From Tetranychus cinnabarinus (taxonomy: Eukaryota; Arthropoda; Arachnida; Trombidiformes; Tetranychidae): 64,000 bases of DNA. Made by a program: the position numbers and the translations under genes. Location of the stretch: positions 1,426,001 to 1,490,000 of the forward strand of contig WHVY01000009.1 in the NCBI GenBank assembly GCA_022266195.1, given 5' to 3'. Under the pieces are notes generated by a model. That model ran no database searches. It saw nothing but the letters and a program-made list of their open reading frames with translations, and was not told the DNA's origin. Positions 27,558 to 38,317 of the stretch are shown here, one piece after another (within the stretch, counting starts at the first letter, position 1; each line of letters opens with the position of its first letter).

Positions 27558-30500
27558 TTAATCCTTCAAAGGAAATACCGTTAAGCCAAAAAAGAGGGAA
27601 AAGAAAAAGGAAAATGTTCCAGAAAAGAAACAACTCACACAACTTCTGACTTTATCTTCTTATTATTATTATTCTTCACTTGAATCATCATCTTCACCAT
27701 TTCGCCATTTCACCACCATTGAAATGTTCATGTCTCATTTTTCACACAAACACACACTTTTTTTCATCTTATCTTTCCCTCCTTTCTTTCACCTTCATTG
27801 TATTTCTTTATATAGACCATCAAGACAACAATCATCTTCTCAAGGACCATAATCATTCGACAAAAAGCATTTCTTCTTGATATTAACCCTGACGATAATA
27901 TTGTTGATGATGGAAAGGAAGGATAAAATCCAATAAAAAAACAAACGAGAAACGATAAGTGTATCAAAAATATGGCATCCATTGGATTCTGGTTAAATAT
28001 TTTTTATTACTATCATCATCGTGAAAGCAACTTTTTCATTTTTCCGTCTTCATTGTTTCTCATCATTATCACCATTTAAAAGGATACCAAGAGGAACCAG
28101 TGTGTTTTATGAGTCAAATAAAAAAAGAGAAGGAAGATAAAATATCCAAGCCAGGAGAGGCAGTCAAGGAGTAAATAGCCATTATATGGGAAACCAAAGT
28201 CAAGCAATCATTTTCCTATTAACTAATCATTTGTTGACCATATTCAATGAATTCAAAGGATATCAGATTACTCTTCATGTCTTCCCTTGACTTGGAAATC
28301 AAGACCAAAATGAAAGGTAAAAGCTAATGGCAAAGGGTAAATAAAGACTGGTGGACTTCATCATTTCATCCAAGTAAATCTATTACCATTATTATTGATA
28401 TCATAGTGGACAAGGTTTCAAGGAAAGCCGATGTTTATAATTCCGTAAAAGCAATCTTATTTATATATAAATATAAATATATCGATTTAATTGGTGTTTT
28501 TATGTGGTCCTTACGAAAGAAACTTATCATTTCCATATTAATTAGACAACCGTTTTATTCCTATGCCTTAAACAAATTGTAAAATCAATTGATTGGTTTT
28601 TGCAGTGGTGATATTTATCATGAGACAATGTATCTGCCATTTGTGTCATTAGATGACACGTTTACAGGCCAAAAATAATTTAAATCGCAATCAATGGACC
28701 ATTTTTCACCCAACTATTAACTTACATATGATTATAATTGTAGTCTCTACATTGCATTTCTCATTCTCACCATTCCAAATTCAAATCAAAACTATTTACT
28801 AATTATGAAAACCAATTAATCGCAATCTTTTATGTTTAATATACATGTGAAAAACTTTACCTTTGTTACACTCAAACAATTAACTCATTTACTTTAAGCT
28901 AATCCAGCTTTATTATAAATGCAGTTATCGATTAATTATTTCTCAAATTGTCAGACCAAAACAACCTGCAGAAAAAGGATATAAAATTGAAGCAATAATG
29001 TGTTTCTGTTGGTTAAACCAATCAATCAGAAATAGTAAAACAAATTATAGCAAAAGAGGAGTTTTTTCAACAAAAAATGGTTACATTGTGCCAATTTAAT
29101 GTTTAAATGAACCAATCGACAGACTAAAACACTAGAAATTGACCAAACTTGTGTGTTCAGCTTATTTTAATTAACTGATTAACTGTTATGGTCTGATCTC
29201 TTCATAAACAGCAAATATTATCACATTAAATGTTTTGGGCTGACTATTTGAGAGTTAAATCCAGTGTAGCATATCAATGTTACATTTAATATATTCATTT
29301 TAATTATCTGGTTCCTTTGGTTGTGAACACATTGCTCGTCACACGCACATAAAGATACAAAAACAAAAGACTCTGGCACAAAACACATTTTGCAAAATCA
29401 ACAGCAATTTACCTTTATATATAAATGGTAATTGCTTTTCCGTTTGTTTACCTTCAATGTGCTGCCCTTTTTGTTTGTTAACTCTTTTGTTTCTTGTTTT
29501 TTCCCTCAAATTTTCTGGTGCAATTTCATATTTATATATATTAATGTCTTCATTGTTACAATTGTACAATTTATAATGTCAACCCGATTCTAGCTGTCTC
29601 CAAGACAAAGCCACTGTGAAAACCAATCAATCGCTCGACGTTTATGCACCCAAACTACTTAAATTGAACTCCTTTACTATCTGGTCGAACCCAGCTTTAT
29701 TTGGCTTGAATCGACTCGTCTTGCTTTACTCGTTGATCTGTTTGATCTAAATCGAAACAGTCAAGAGGTTTTATTTGAATCCTTCATAGTCAACACTTAG
29801 ACTTTGGGTTGTGGCCAAATCCAGAAAGACTAAATAAAAAGCTAAATTTTGGTTGAGAATTGCTATTTTTATTAATCTTTCAGCTGTTACCAACTTACTT
29901 GCTTAACCAACTTAAACATTATGCAAAATTGTCAGATGTTTTTAATTGTATTTCCTTGATTATTGGATTCAAACTAAACCTCAAAAGTTTCATTTCAAAT
30001 AGATTCATAGCAAATGAAGATGCAGACGTTTCAAGTTGTACGAAGCAGGACTCAACCAGATAGGAATGATTTTCAAATTAAATAGTTTGACTGTATTTAT
30101 AACTAAAGCCATATCATGTTACACATCTTGAATCGTATTTTGGGCTGAACAATGAAACTTTACTGAACCTTGAGCCAACACTGAAAAGCAATTGATTTGA
30201 CTGCCATCAACTGGTAATCGTCATTAAAGGGAAGCAAAAGTTAAAGATTTGAAGATGAAAAGAAAGTCATCTTGAAATGAAATTGATATTCCCACCGAGA
30301 TTGAACGCTTCTCATTAATCATAATTAAGCTTTTTTTATATATATTGTCATCTTTTTGTTCAAACTTTTGCTAGATCAATGTAATAATTCCCTTTACATG
30401 AAAAACCTCACTTCTCACAATTGCCCAAGTCAACCCATTTCTCTGTCATCGCCATATTTCATCTTTTCCAATCGCTGTAATCGTCTTTTTTAAATTGTAA

Positions 30501-32679
30501 TCCAATGTAAATATCAACCGAGAGTTAATTGTGTCTCACCAACTCTCCACTTCCATCAAAACACACAAGCAAGACAAGATGAAACTAAAAGTGTACCAAA
30601 ATAACATAAGGCTAACATATTCCTTCTTCAGCGTATTGTGATCATATTGCTTTATAAATATAATTATTAAATATATCTATTCATATAGATGGATGAAATT
30701 GATGAAAAAATGTGTCAATTTTCATGATAACTAAACAAGACGTAAGTGGCAAAACTGAAAGAAAATATTTCATTTTCATGTCAAACTTGGTGGCTTAGTT
30801 TCCAATATCAATCTACATTTGCTATACAAATGTTAGAGTTGAAATATTTTGATGTGAAAAAAAGGGAAAAGAAAAGTTCATTTTCTCTTGGAAATCAGTT
30901 AAATTTAGAATGGCGTTAATCAAGTGAAAATAAACTCCAAGCCAGTTTAAAGTCCATTCACATTCCCAGTCAGTTTTGCATTTTGACGTGAGAAATGTAT
31001 TTATTTTTCTTACTCTTGACAACCTTGTGATGTTGATGATGATGATGAGGGTAAACAAGTAATTGTATTGAGTGGTGAAAAGACCAAGAAGTTGCTAGGA
31101 AAAGGAAGGAAGGAAGAAGATGAAGAAAAGGGAAAAAAGAGAAAAAGATATTTACTTGTGTTCTGTGTTGTGGCTCATGATTATAATATTGAAAAAACTG
31201 GTTCCAATAAAGGCGAGATTGCGTGAAATTTCAGATAACAGGGAAGGTGAAATAAAATAATGGCAATTGATAGGAAATACAAAATGAGCAAAGATCTTGT
31301 TAACATGATTGATCATTTTGATTGTCCCACAATCACCCATTTCTCTGGTTACATTAACCTTTTCCAGGTTGTAAATGTTTCTTACCTTTTCCTTTCCTCG
31401 TTTTATTGTTCATAGACTAATATTTATCATCAACTCGGACGAGAATTGAAAAGATATGAAAATAGGAAGATGATTAGGATGAATGAAAAATGTAAGGCAA
31501 AATATACAAGTTACAAGAGCAATAACCTTTAACATAAAATTTTTCGTCTTTTCTTTTCCTCATCTTTTTCCTTCTTCTTCTTCCTTAGGAATTAATCAAT
31601 CTTCGTTTTTTCATCTTCTTTTCTTTACTTCAACCTTCTCTGAGGATTTCACTTTTCCTCATGCAATTGAAAGGTTTACATGATAATTGTAATCGCCTTT
31701 CAATGCGTTTACCTTTTCTCGTTTCCTAAATGGTTCCTCATCAGTTTACATTAATTATATTTATCTTTATCTTTCCAAGTTAATCAACTTTACTTTGAAT
31801 ATGAAAAGTGAAAGGATTTATATTTGCTTTTGTATCTCTGTCTTTAACCAGTTTTTGAAAAAAATTAATCAATCTTTCATGGATTTTGTTGGGATTTGTA
31901 AAGTTGAATTCATGCTTTGTTTCCTTTATTTACTCTCTCTGTTCATTTACCTTTCAGTTTTTGGCTCGATATTGAGCTATGTTTATGTTTTTAGGTTGAT
32001 TAACCATTAACAGGGAAGAAATTGAGACTAGAATTTTTCAAGTAAAAGAGTTCAATTTATCATTGATTAAGAAATGTGTTATCTACAGACTTTTAAAGTG
32101 ATCACAAGAAAAAAAAGAATCGTTGTAAAGGGTGTTGAGGTTAGTAAGGTTCAAGCAATCACTTACCCAAATGTTGATAAGGAGATAAAGATGATAAAAA
32201 TGAAAATATCAATGGCAAAGATGGTTGATGAAGACGAAGACGATGAGACTATTTCATTTTATCATCTTTATCTCTTTATCAACATTTGGGTAAGTGATTG
32301 CTTGAACCTTACTAACCTCAACACCCTTTACGATTATAAATACAAATACAATTTGAGATTATTTGAAATCGAAAAATTAGAAAATCAAAACAAACATGTT
32401 TGTTAAGTTACTTTTTTTTGATTTTTTGGTACTAAAGGTTTTGTTTTTGTTTTTCTTCATTTTTTCAGACAAGTGCAAAAAAGGACTTAGCGCACAGAAG
32501 TTTTATGGTATCAAATTTTTGACAGAGTCATTGTGAGCTTTGCCAAAGGTATTCAAGAAGTATAAAAATGTCAAAGTAAGAAAAAAAAGCGAAAAATTAG
32601 AAATAGAAAGAAGCTAAATCTTTCTAAGTTGTTGAATAATAATAAATAATTTTGAGAGTCGTCATGGTAATGGGTCCAG
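27558..32679. other. non-coding interval downstream of AKAP-like gene
   Basis: Contains the probable 3' untranslated region of the AKAP-like gene and then A+T-rich DNA without supported genes. Open frames here (27680, 29339, 29860, 30822, 31483 and 31795) show simple composition and no family similarity. The only strong structure is the inverted repeat at 32119-32336. Confidence 0.45.
32119..32336. repeat. near-perfect inverted repeat (84-base arms, ~50-base loop)
   Basis: Left arm 32119-32202 and right arm 32253-32336 are reverse complements apart from a 3-base difference near the outer end and a few single changes. The core (gttgaggttagtaaggttca and its complement) is identical. RNA from either strand would fold into one long hairpin. 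The arms cover part of a spurious 110-residue frame at 32074-32406. Possible origins are a foldback element, a MITE or a hairpin-RNA locus. Confidence 0.85.
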
Positions 32680-32892
32680 TTAATTACCAGAGCAGGTCAG
32701 TTTTTCAAACTCATTGTTGAGATTGCATGATGCAATCTTGGCGGCTGCATCGGATAAAATGTTGGGAAGTGCATTTCGACGTCCAGTTCGCCCAGTCTGG
32801 ATGAAATCCTCAAACGTGGGACTCAATCGATTATTTTTCTGGGACCGAGTGGAGTAAATGTGTCTCAAGTGATGATCAGAGTCGCCTTGCAT
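32680..32892 (-). CDS. cAMP-dependent protein kinase inhibitor (PKI)
   Basis: PKI is a small heat-stable protein that blocks the PKA catalytic subunit as a pseudosubstrate. This 70-residue product has the family signature at residues 28-45: FEDFIQTGRTGRRNALPNIL. It includes the Phe of the high-affinity helix (F30), the arginines R35, R38 and R39, and Ala (A41) in place of the phosphorylated Ser. Length is typical for PKI (about 70-78 residues). The ATG lies 10 bases after a good acceptor (tatctgtag), matching an upstream untranslated exon. Oddity: no Leu-rich export signal like the LxLxLxxLxI of vertebrate PKI follows the inhibitory segment; the end reads NLNNEFEKLTCSGN. A possible donor (TCTG|gtaatt) overlaps the last codons, so an alternative C-terminus could be spliced on. 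The identification is firm; the exact C-terminus is less so. Confidence 0.9.
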   Translation of the reverse strand: MQGDSDHHLRHIYSTRSQKNNRLSPTFEDFIQTGRTGRRNALPNILSDAAAKIASCNLNNEFEKLTCSGN

Positions 32893-33221
32893 TTATCCTG
32901 ATCTACAGATAGGGATATGAAATGGAATGGGATAGCATAGCATAGGATGAAGGGTATAGTATAAAGGAGAAGATGGGTGAAAGGAGAGAGAAAGGAAAAA
33001 AAGAGAAAGCACAAGAATAATAATTAAAAGCTTACTCAGCATTGGACCATGTAAGAACATGATAAAATTCTTAGCATACATAATTAACGACAATGACAGC
33101 GTTAAAGATTGGGGCATAGAAAAAGAGATGTCATGGTAATAGGGAAATAAAAAACTAGAAAATTCAATGGTTTCAATCATGGTATGGCAAACATTAATGA
33201 TTACAGCCATTGTTTACTTAC

Positions 33222-33470
33222 CTTGTCTTTGGATCAATAAATAGGAAAAAGAAGCAAACCGAGAATTGGATACTTGGAACAAGCTGAGTAATACTTGAAA
33301 CTTGCGTTTAAAACGGATGACAGTCGAGTACAGTTGATCGAAGGTTCAACAGTAGATGAGTTCGATAAAAATCACTAGATTAATTTAAAAGACAATGAAA
33401 TAATAAAAGCGGTCCTCTTATGGTTCTCACCGTGGATCCATTTGGCAATACAAAATAATTGCAAAATTGG
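33222..33470 (-). other. probable 5' untranslated exon of PKI
   Basis: On the minus strand the sequence ends in ...GACAAG|gtaagtaaac, a strong donor with the exon ending at 33222. The next good acceptor is at 32903 and gives a 319-base intron. No start codon in a useful frame is needed because translation begins in the following exon. The upstream limit is a guess. Confidence 0.45.
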
Positions 33471-34177
33471 CAACCAAAAAAGACACAAGCAGTTTAGTGG
33501 CTCCACCTAAAGGTTCATGGTTGGGTAATTTGCTTTAGCTTTGCTGGTAAACAAATTTATTGGTTGGTTAACTTTTCTCGATTAATGTTCACGAATAATT
33601 TCAAATTTCAGACACTCAATAAACATCCATGGATATTAAATCACACTGATTACATTCATTAAATTTAAGCTTAAATGTATCATTTTACGCAAAACTGTAA
33701 CTTATAAATTATCGTGACATCCTTTTGCATACAGATAACAGTAATTCCCTCTACCAGACACGGCAAATTAGTGGATACACTTTTGATAAACATTACCAGA
33801 TGATAACCGTGAAAGGAATTAAGCATTGATTTCGCTTTCGTTTGTTATTGCTAGCAAAATAAAACAAAATTCTCAGGAAGTTACAGAAGCTGATATTGAA
33901 ATAACAAGAAACGTTTAATTTTGGATATATCTTTATCATTCTCATTGGTTTCAAGGAATATACATGTATTATAATTTTATGATCTTTACAAAAAATATGA
34001 TTTATGCTATTTACAAACAAGATGATTTGTATATGCAAGTTTGTGAAAAGTTATTTTTTCATTTGAACTATTATGATGCACTGAAGATTCATATAATTGC
34101 GATATTGGTGGGCAGAAATATTTGCGATGAAGGTAATTCAATTACTTTCAGAAAAATAAGCAACGAGGAGGGATTAA

Positions 34178-35665
34178 TTAAGTTTCGTCTTTAGTTAAGT
34201 CCACTATAGGTATAAAGTCTGTGGAGGGGTTAACACGGATACGATTTGGTCTAGCAGGCGGTGTATCAGTTAGATCAACCAAAGTTGGGCGATCTCTTGG
34301 AAGCTGGTCGTTAGTTGTTTGAATTAGAATCCTTCGAGCTCCTTGAGAAGACCTAAACTGTTGGTAAGAAGTTGAACCATTTGAAGAAGACGAAGAAGAT
34401 GAAGGCGCATTGGTCATTGGAGGATTATCTAAGTTATTTTCAGGTCCATCATCAGTAAAAGAGGTTGAATTAGATAATAGATCTTCGGGAGGACTTTCTT
34501 CAAGTTTTGCCGTTAATTTACTACCATCTAATTCATAAGTGCATATTTTATCAATTGCAAATTCAGCTTCGCTAGCTTCAGTGAAAGATAGCCAAACATC
34601 TTGTCCGTAAAGTCGGATAAATCTAGAATTGAATTCGCTAAGGCCAAAAATTAAAGGCGATCCAGATTTACAGTCTTTAAAACCAGTAACTTTAACATAT
34701 AATAATTTTTTTGGAGCTTCTCTTGGTGGTGGTGGTGGCTGTGGATGTGGCTGTGGATGTGGCCTCGGATATGGTTTAAATCTTTTGTTTTGATGACCCT
34801 GAAACACTTTCTTTCCATATGATATTTGTACAGACTTCCTTAATAGCTCCAAATTGGGTTCACTCTTTGGCACATTATGTTCAACTTTTGGAGAAGAGTT
34901 AGTCCATAATGAATTGACCAATTCAGCTTTTAATAAATTCCCCAAAACTCTAAAACCATCAAAATGACTTAGATCTCTTTCATTCATCGGTCTATCAGTA
35001 GAGCCAGCATACCCAATCAATACGGCTCCTTTAGTGACTCGCAAAACTCGGCTACCAGGACAAAATTTTTGACAGCGCTTTTCTATTTCTCTAACCATAA
35101 ATTGACCAGTAGAGATTTGCGGGAGATCCGAAATTTTGATAAAACTAGAATTAGGTGAACCTCTAAGAGCCGAGGTTGGCGTAGATTCAACCAAGAGAAA
35201 ATTATTTAAACAATACGATTCATCTGCACACCACAGCAACTCTTTAGAGAATGAGTTTTTGGGGTGAACTAGATAAACTTTCAGATCGTAATTAAGCTTT
35301 AAATTAATCAGAGTATCAATAAAATCTGAGTCACCAGTGACAACAACAATGGCACATCCATTGGATCCCCAATCAGCAATAAATTTTGTTATGAGAAATA
35401 ATATTTTGGTATCAGCTGCATTTTCCTTTACATGATAAAAGGGTTGAACAATCGTTACACCAATAGATTCAAGAGTATTTCCCACTACCTTAGGCAGTTT
35501 TTGTACATTGCAAACACAAAAAAATTCACGTTCCTTCAGCTCATTTGGCATAACGATGTTAGTTCGAATATTTTGAGCTATCACATCAGCAGAACAAGTT
35601 TTTGGTACAGAAACATTCTCGATATCCCAGAAGATACCACAAGGTTTTTTCAATCTGTTGAACAT
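34178..35665 (-). CDS. NYN-domain (MARF1-type) putative endoribonuclease with two RRM-like modules
   Basis: This is an intronless 495-residue frame. Residues 8-160 form an NYN (PIN-like) nuclease domain of the limkain b1/MARF1 class: CGIFWDIENV with Asp14, NAADTKILF with Asp85, and VVVTGDSDF with Asp112 and Asp114, so the acidic residues for metal-dependent RNA cleavage are retained. Residues about 172-250 (SSFIKISDL ... LLKAELV) and 321-390 (LLYVKVTGF ... GSKLTAKLEE) look like divergent RRMs. Between them lies a His/Pro/Gln tract (HPQPHPQPPPPP, ~302-314). The tail is Ser/Thr/Pro-rich. MARF1 relatives destroy or repress mRNAs and retroelement RNA in animal germ cells; a similar role here is inference. 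It is a distant paralogue of the four-gene array at 51-64 kb, and a fossil of its RRM2 region lies at 47457-47506. Confidence 0.88.
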   Translation of the reverse strand: MFNRLKKPCGIFWDIENVSVPKTCSADVIAQNIRTNIVMPNELKEREFFCVCNVQKLPKVVGNTLESIGVTIVQPFYHVKENAADTKILFLITKFIADWGSNGCAIVVVTGDSDFIDTLINLKLNYDLKVYLVHPKNSFSKELLWCADESYCLNNFLLVESTPTSALRGSPNSSFIKISDLPQISTGQFMVREIEKRCQKFCPGSRVLRVTKGAVLIGYAGSTDRPMNERDLSHFDGFRVLGNLLKAELVNSLWTNSSPKVEHNVPKSEPNLELLRKSVQISYGKKVFQGHQNKRFKPYPRPHPQPHPQPPPPPREAPKKLLYVKVTGFKDCKSGSPLIFGLSEFNSRFIRLYGQDVWLSFTEASEAEFAIDKICTYELDGSKLTAKLEESPPEDLLSNSTSFTDDGPENNLDNPPMTNAPSSSSSSSNGSTSYQQFRSSQGARRILIQTTNDQLPRDRPTLVDLTDTPPARPNRIRVNPSTDFIPIVDLTKDET

Positions 35666-36057
35666 ATTTAAAAAATGAGAAGATTAACTCAGTCAAAATA
35701 AATAATTACTAAGGCCTTAAGGTCTTCACCATGAATTTCAAATTATTGTGAATTTAAACAACAGAAAAATTGTTTACATTTAGAGAGCTGAGCAGCCTCA
35801 CAAGCCATTGCTCTTTAAATCAGCTTAAGTTAGTTTGAGCGCCATTTTCAAAATCTTCCATTTCGTGAAAATAAAGTAAAACATTAATTTCATGAATTTC
35901 TTCGAATCATTTCCAGAACTTTCAATTACAGCTAAGTACTCACTTAAAGAAATTTTTTTCTTCAGTCGCCATCAATGTATTTCGCTGTTTCAGCTATTTT
36001 GCTACAAATATATAAATTATATTTGTTATTGTTATTGTTATTCGCCCTCTGTGTCTG

Positions 36058-36265
36058 TAGACATTTCTATTAATAACCTTTCCTTTGGTTGTAAATGATA
36101 AATAAATCAATTGGTGATCAAAGTCTTTATTTGATTTGAGATGAAACCAATATTTGATGAACTCAAGCTTCATGACTTCAAAACGCAGTCTAAGAAAATA
36201 AGTTGAAAACAAAAATACCATTGATATGAGACGTATAAATATTTTAATCATTCAATATTTTGTCC
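36058..36265 (-). repeat. duplicated tribbles 3' flank, distal copy
   Basis: About 200 bases align collinearly, with an estimated three-quarters identity, to 36843-37060, which directly abuts the tribbles stop codon. Shared blocks include tttctattaataacct, gaactcaagcttcatg and gttgaaaacaaaaatacc. It contains AATAAA-type signals on the minus strand. It is either a duplicated 3' untranslated region or the remnant of a lost second tribbles copy. Confidence 0.7.
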
Positions 36266-36842
36266 GATAATCATCACTAAAAATGAATCTATGGGCCAAT
36301 TGCTTGCTATTAATGTGTAATATGAAGTAACGTTTTTAGTTTTAGATTTCAAAAATGAATATTTTATCGATTTCCACACAAAATCTTTGTTTGTGATGAA
36401 ATGAATTTATTACATTAGCAATCAAGTGAAATATTAGCCAGTCTGTTTATTGGACTATCTGATTGTCCAATAGCCAAATGGTTTCAAATGTCATTCTAAC
36501 ATCTCTGTAAAAACAATTGAAATTAACCAAAAGTGAATAGCCATTAAGATGTTGATCATTCAACAGATAACCGACTTGTGAAACTTTCTTTGTTTGAGCT
36601 TTACATTAACTTTAATCAACCACAATTAAAGTTAATTTTGCTAATTTTGAAACATCAATTTCAAAGCATTTCAATTTTAACTGTCATTCATCGTTTAGTT
36701 GTTAACTTTACAGTATGATGTGATTAACCATGGTCGTTGCTGCTTTGGCTTTTTTTTCCAATTCGCAACTCTAATCCAAATTTCAGCCTTCATCATGAAT
36801 AGTTAATTTGATTGGATTAGTCAGCGCAAGCACTTTACTGCA

Positions 36843-37060
36843 TTTCTATTAATAACTTTTTCTTTAGTTGGAACTGATAAATAAATGAATCGACGATTAA
36901 AGTCTTTGTTTAATTGGAAATGAAACCAGTTTTTAATGAACTCAAGCTTCATGCCAATTAATTACAAGTTTGATTATACAGGAAAATGAGTTCGTTGAAA
37001 ACAAAAATACCTTTGGAATAAAATTTTAAATATTTCAATTATTCTATATTTAGTATTGAT
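36843..37060 (-). repeat. tribbles 3' flank, proximal copy of a direct duplication
   Basis: Immediately downstream (minus strand) of the tribbles stop and matching 36058-36265. The AATAAA on the minus strand (ctttgtttaattgg context, around 36900) is a plausible polyadenylation signal. Conservation of both copies could reflect regulatory sequence or simply recent duplication. Confidence 0.65.
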
Positions 37061-37061
37061 G

Positions 37062-38317
37062 TTAGGACAAAAGACCAGAAGTAAGTGTCCAATGGAAGAT
37101 TTCATTACTTCTATGCTGGAATGTGTTTATTTCTGGAACAATTTGGTCGTTTGAGATCGAAGTACGGTGAGCTTGGCGAGTGTTGACTCGGTTTGATGGT
37201 AAATATCTTTGTTGTAGCGAATAAGGGTGATGAGAGCGTGAAATCTGCGCCGAAGAATTGACTGCTGTACGATGTGATGATGGTTTATATGTATTATGTG
37301 ACCTTGATGGTGAATGGGATGAATAAGAATATGTTGCAAGAAGTTGGCTTTCAGGGAGAAGGTCAGAAGGCTCTAAATAAACATCTTTCTCGGTGAACCA
37401 TCTGTCTTGCATAGCGGCACGAGCAGTGAGTCGCTCTTTGGGTTGCTTATTAAGTAAACCTCGTATCAAAAATTCAGCAGTCGGAGAAAGTGAATCTGGT
37501 ACTTCCAATTGTCCTTTTCGTATTTTAGCAAACAAAATATTGATATCAGGATCATGGAAAGGATAATGGCCAGTTAACATTGTATACAAAATGACACCAA
37601 GACACCAACAATCAACACGGCGTCCTGAATAGTGAGTAGTTGATTTATGCAATATTTCAGGACTGGCATAGAGGGGACAGGCATTTTTGTCATCAATTAG
37701 ATCATTTCGTGGATTTGCAAGTACAATAGCTTCATCCCAAGATCCCAAAGTCAATTGAGTTCTGCATGAAAAATAAATAAATAGTAAATAAAATTATTAA
37801 AAATGATTCAAAACTGAACAAAATATCAACGAGAAACTTGTTTTAAATGACGTAACATGAACAAGCTACAAGTGTGAATGAAAGTTTTAAACTTGATACA
37901 CTGACTATTCTTTGAAACTAGAGAAATCCGTTTCAATCGATAAGGAAGTGAAAATAAGTCAAAATTCTTAATGTTTTGCTTGATAATGTTTGTATAGTGA
38001 ATATCTAAGTACCTCTTAAAAATTTTGTTACTCTAAATACAAGCAATCTAACAATTTTCACACCCTGTGAAATCTCCTTGAATAAAAACAATGGATATGA
38101 AGGGATACTATGAACAAAACCAAACAAGTCAATCTAACCGTTTAACTTACCTTTCAGGATCTTTGAAGACAAATTTGCGTAGTTTTACATCTCTGAGTAC
38201 AATTCCTTTTGAATGAAAATCGGCAACAATGGCACAGATTTGCTGGAAAAGAGGACGAGCTTCTTTTTCAGTTAACTTTCTTTTATCCCGAACATATGTG
38301 AGCATATCCATGTTCAT
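37062..38317 (-). CDS. trbl: tribbles-family pseudokinase lacking a visible N-lobe
   Basis: Tribbles proteins are pseudokinase scaffolds that bring substrates to the COP1 ubiquitin ligase. Coding is join of minus-strand exons 38317..38151 and 37761..37062 (288 residues). The splice (CTGAAAG|gtaag, tgcag|AACTC) creates FKDPERTQLTLGSWDEAIVL, the tribbles stretch in which the DFG metal-binding motif is replaced. The catalytic loop reads IVLRDVKLRKF as in vertebrate TRIB proteins, followed by CPLYASPEIL and LGVILYTMLTGHYPF. Near the C-terminus, residues 261-266 are DQIVPE, the COP1-binding motif. Missing: the kinase N-lobe (about 100 residues). Upstream of the first ATG the frame meets TAA just after an acceptor-like tactaccag, and I find no N-lobe exon upstream. 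It may therefore start at 38317 from an untranslated first exon, or the 5' part may be lost or unrecognised. Confidence 0.88.

Noticed and set aside
32074..32406. 110-residue plus-strand frame
   Set aside because: It spans the two arms of the inverted repeat at 32119-32336, so the frame is a by-product of that structure.
32893..33210. 105-residue minus-strand frame upstream of PKI
   Set aside because: It falls inside the inferred 319-base PKI intron and has simple hydrophobic composition.
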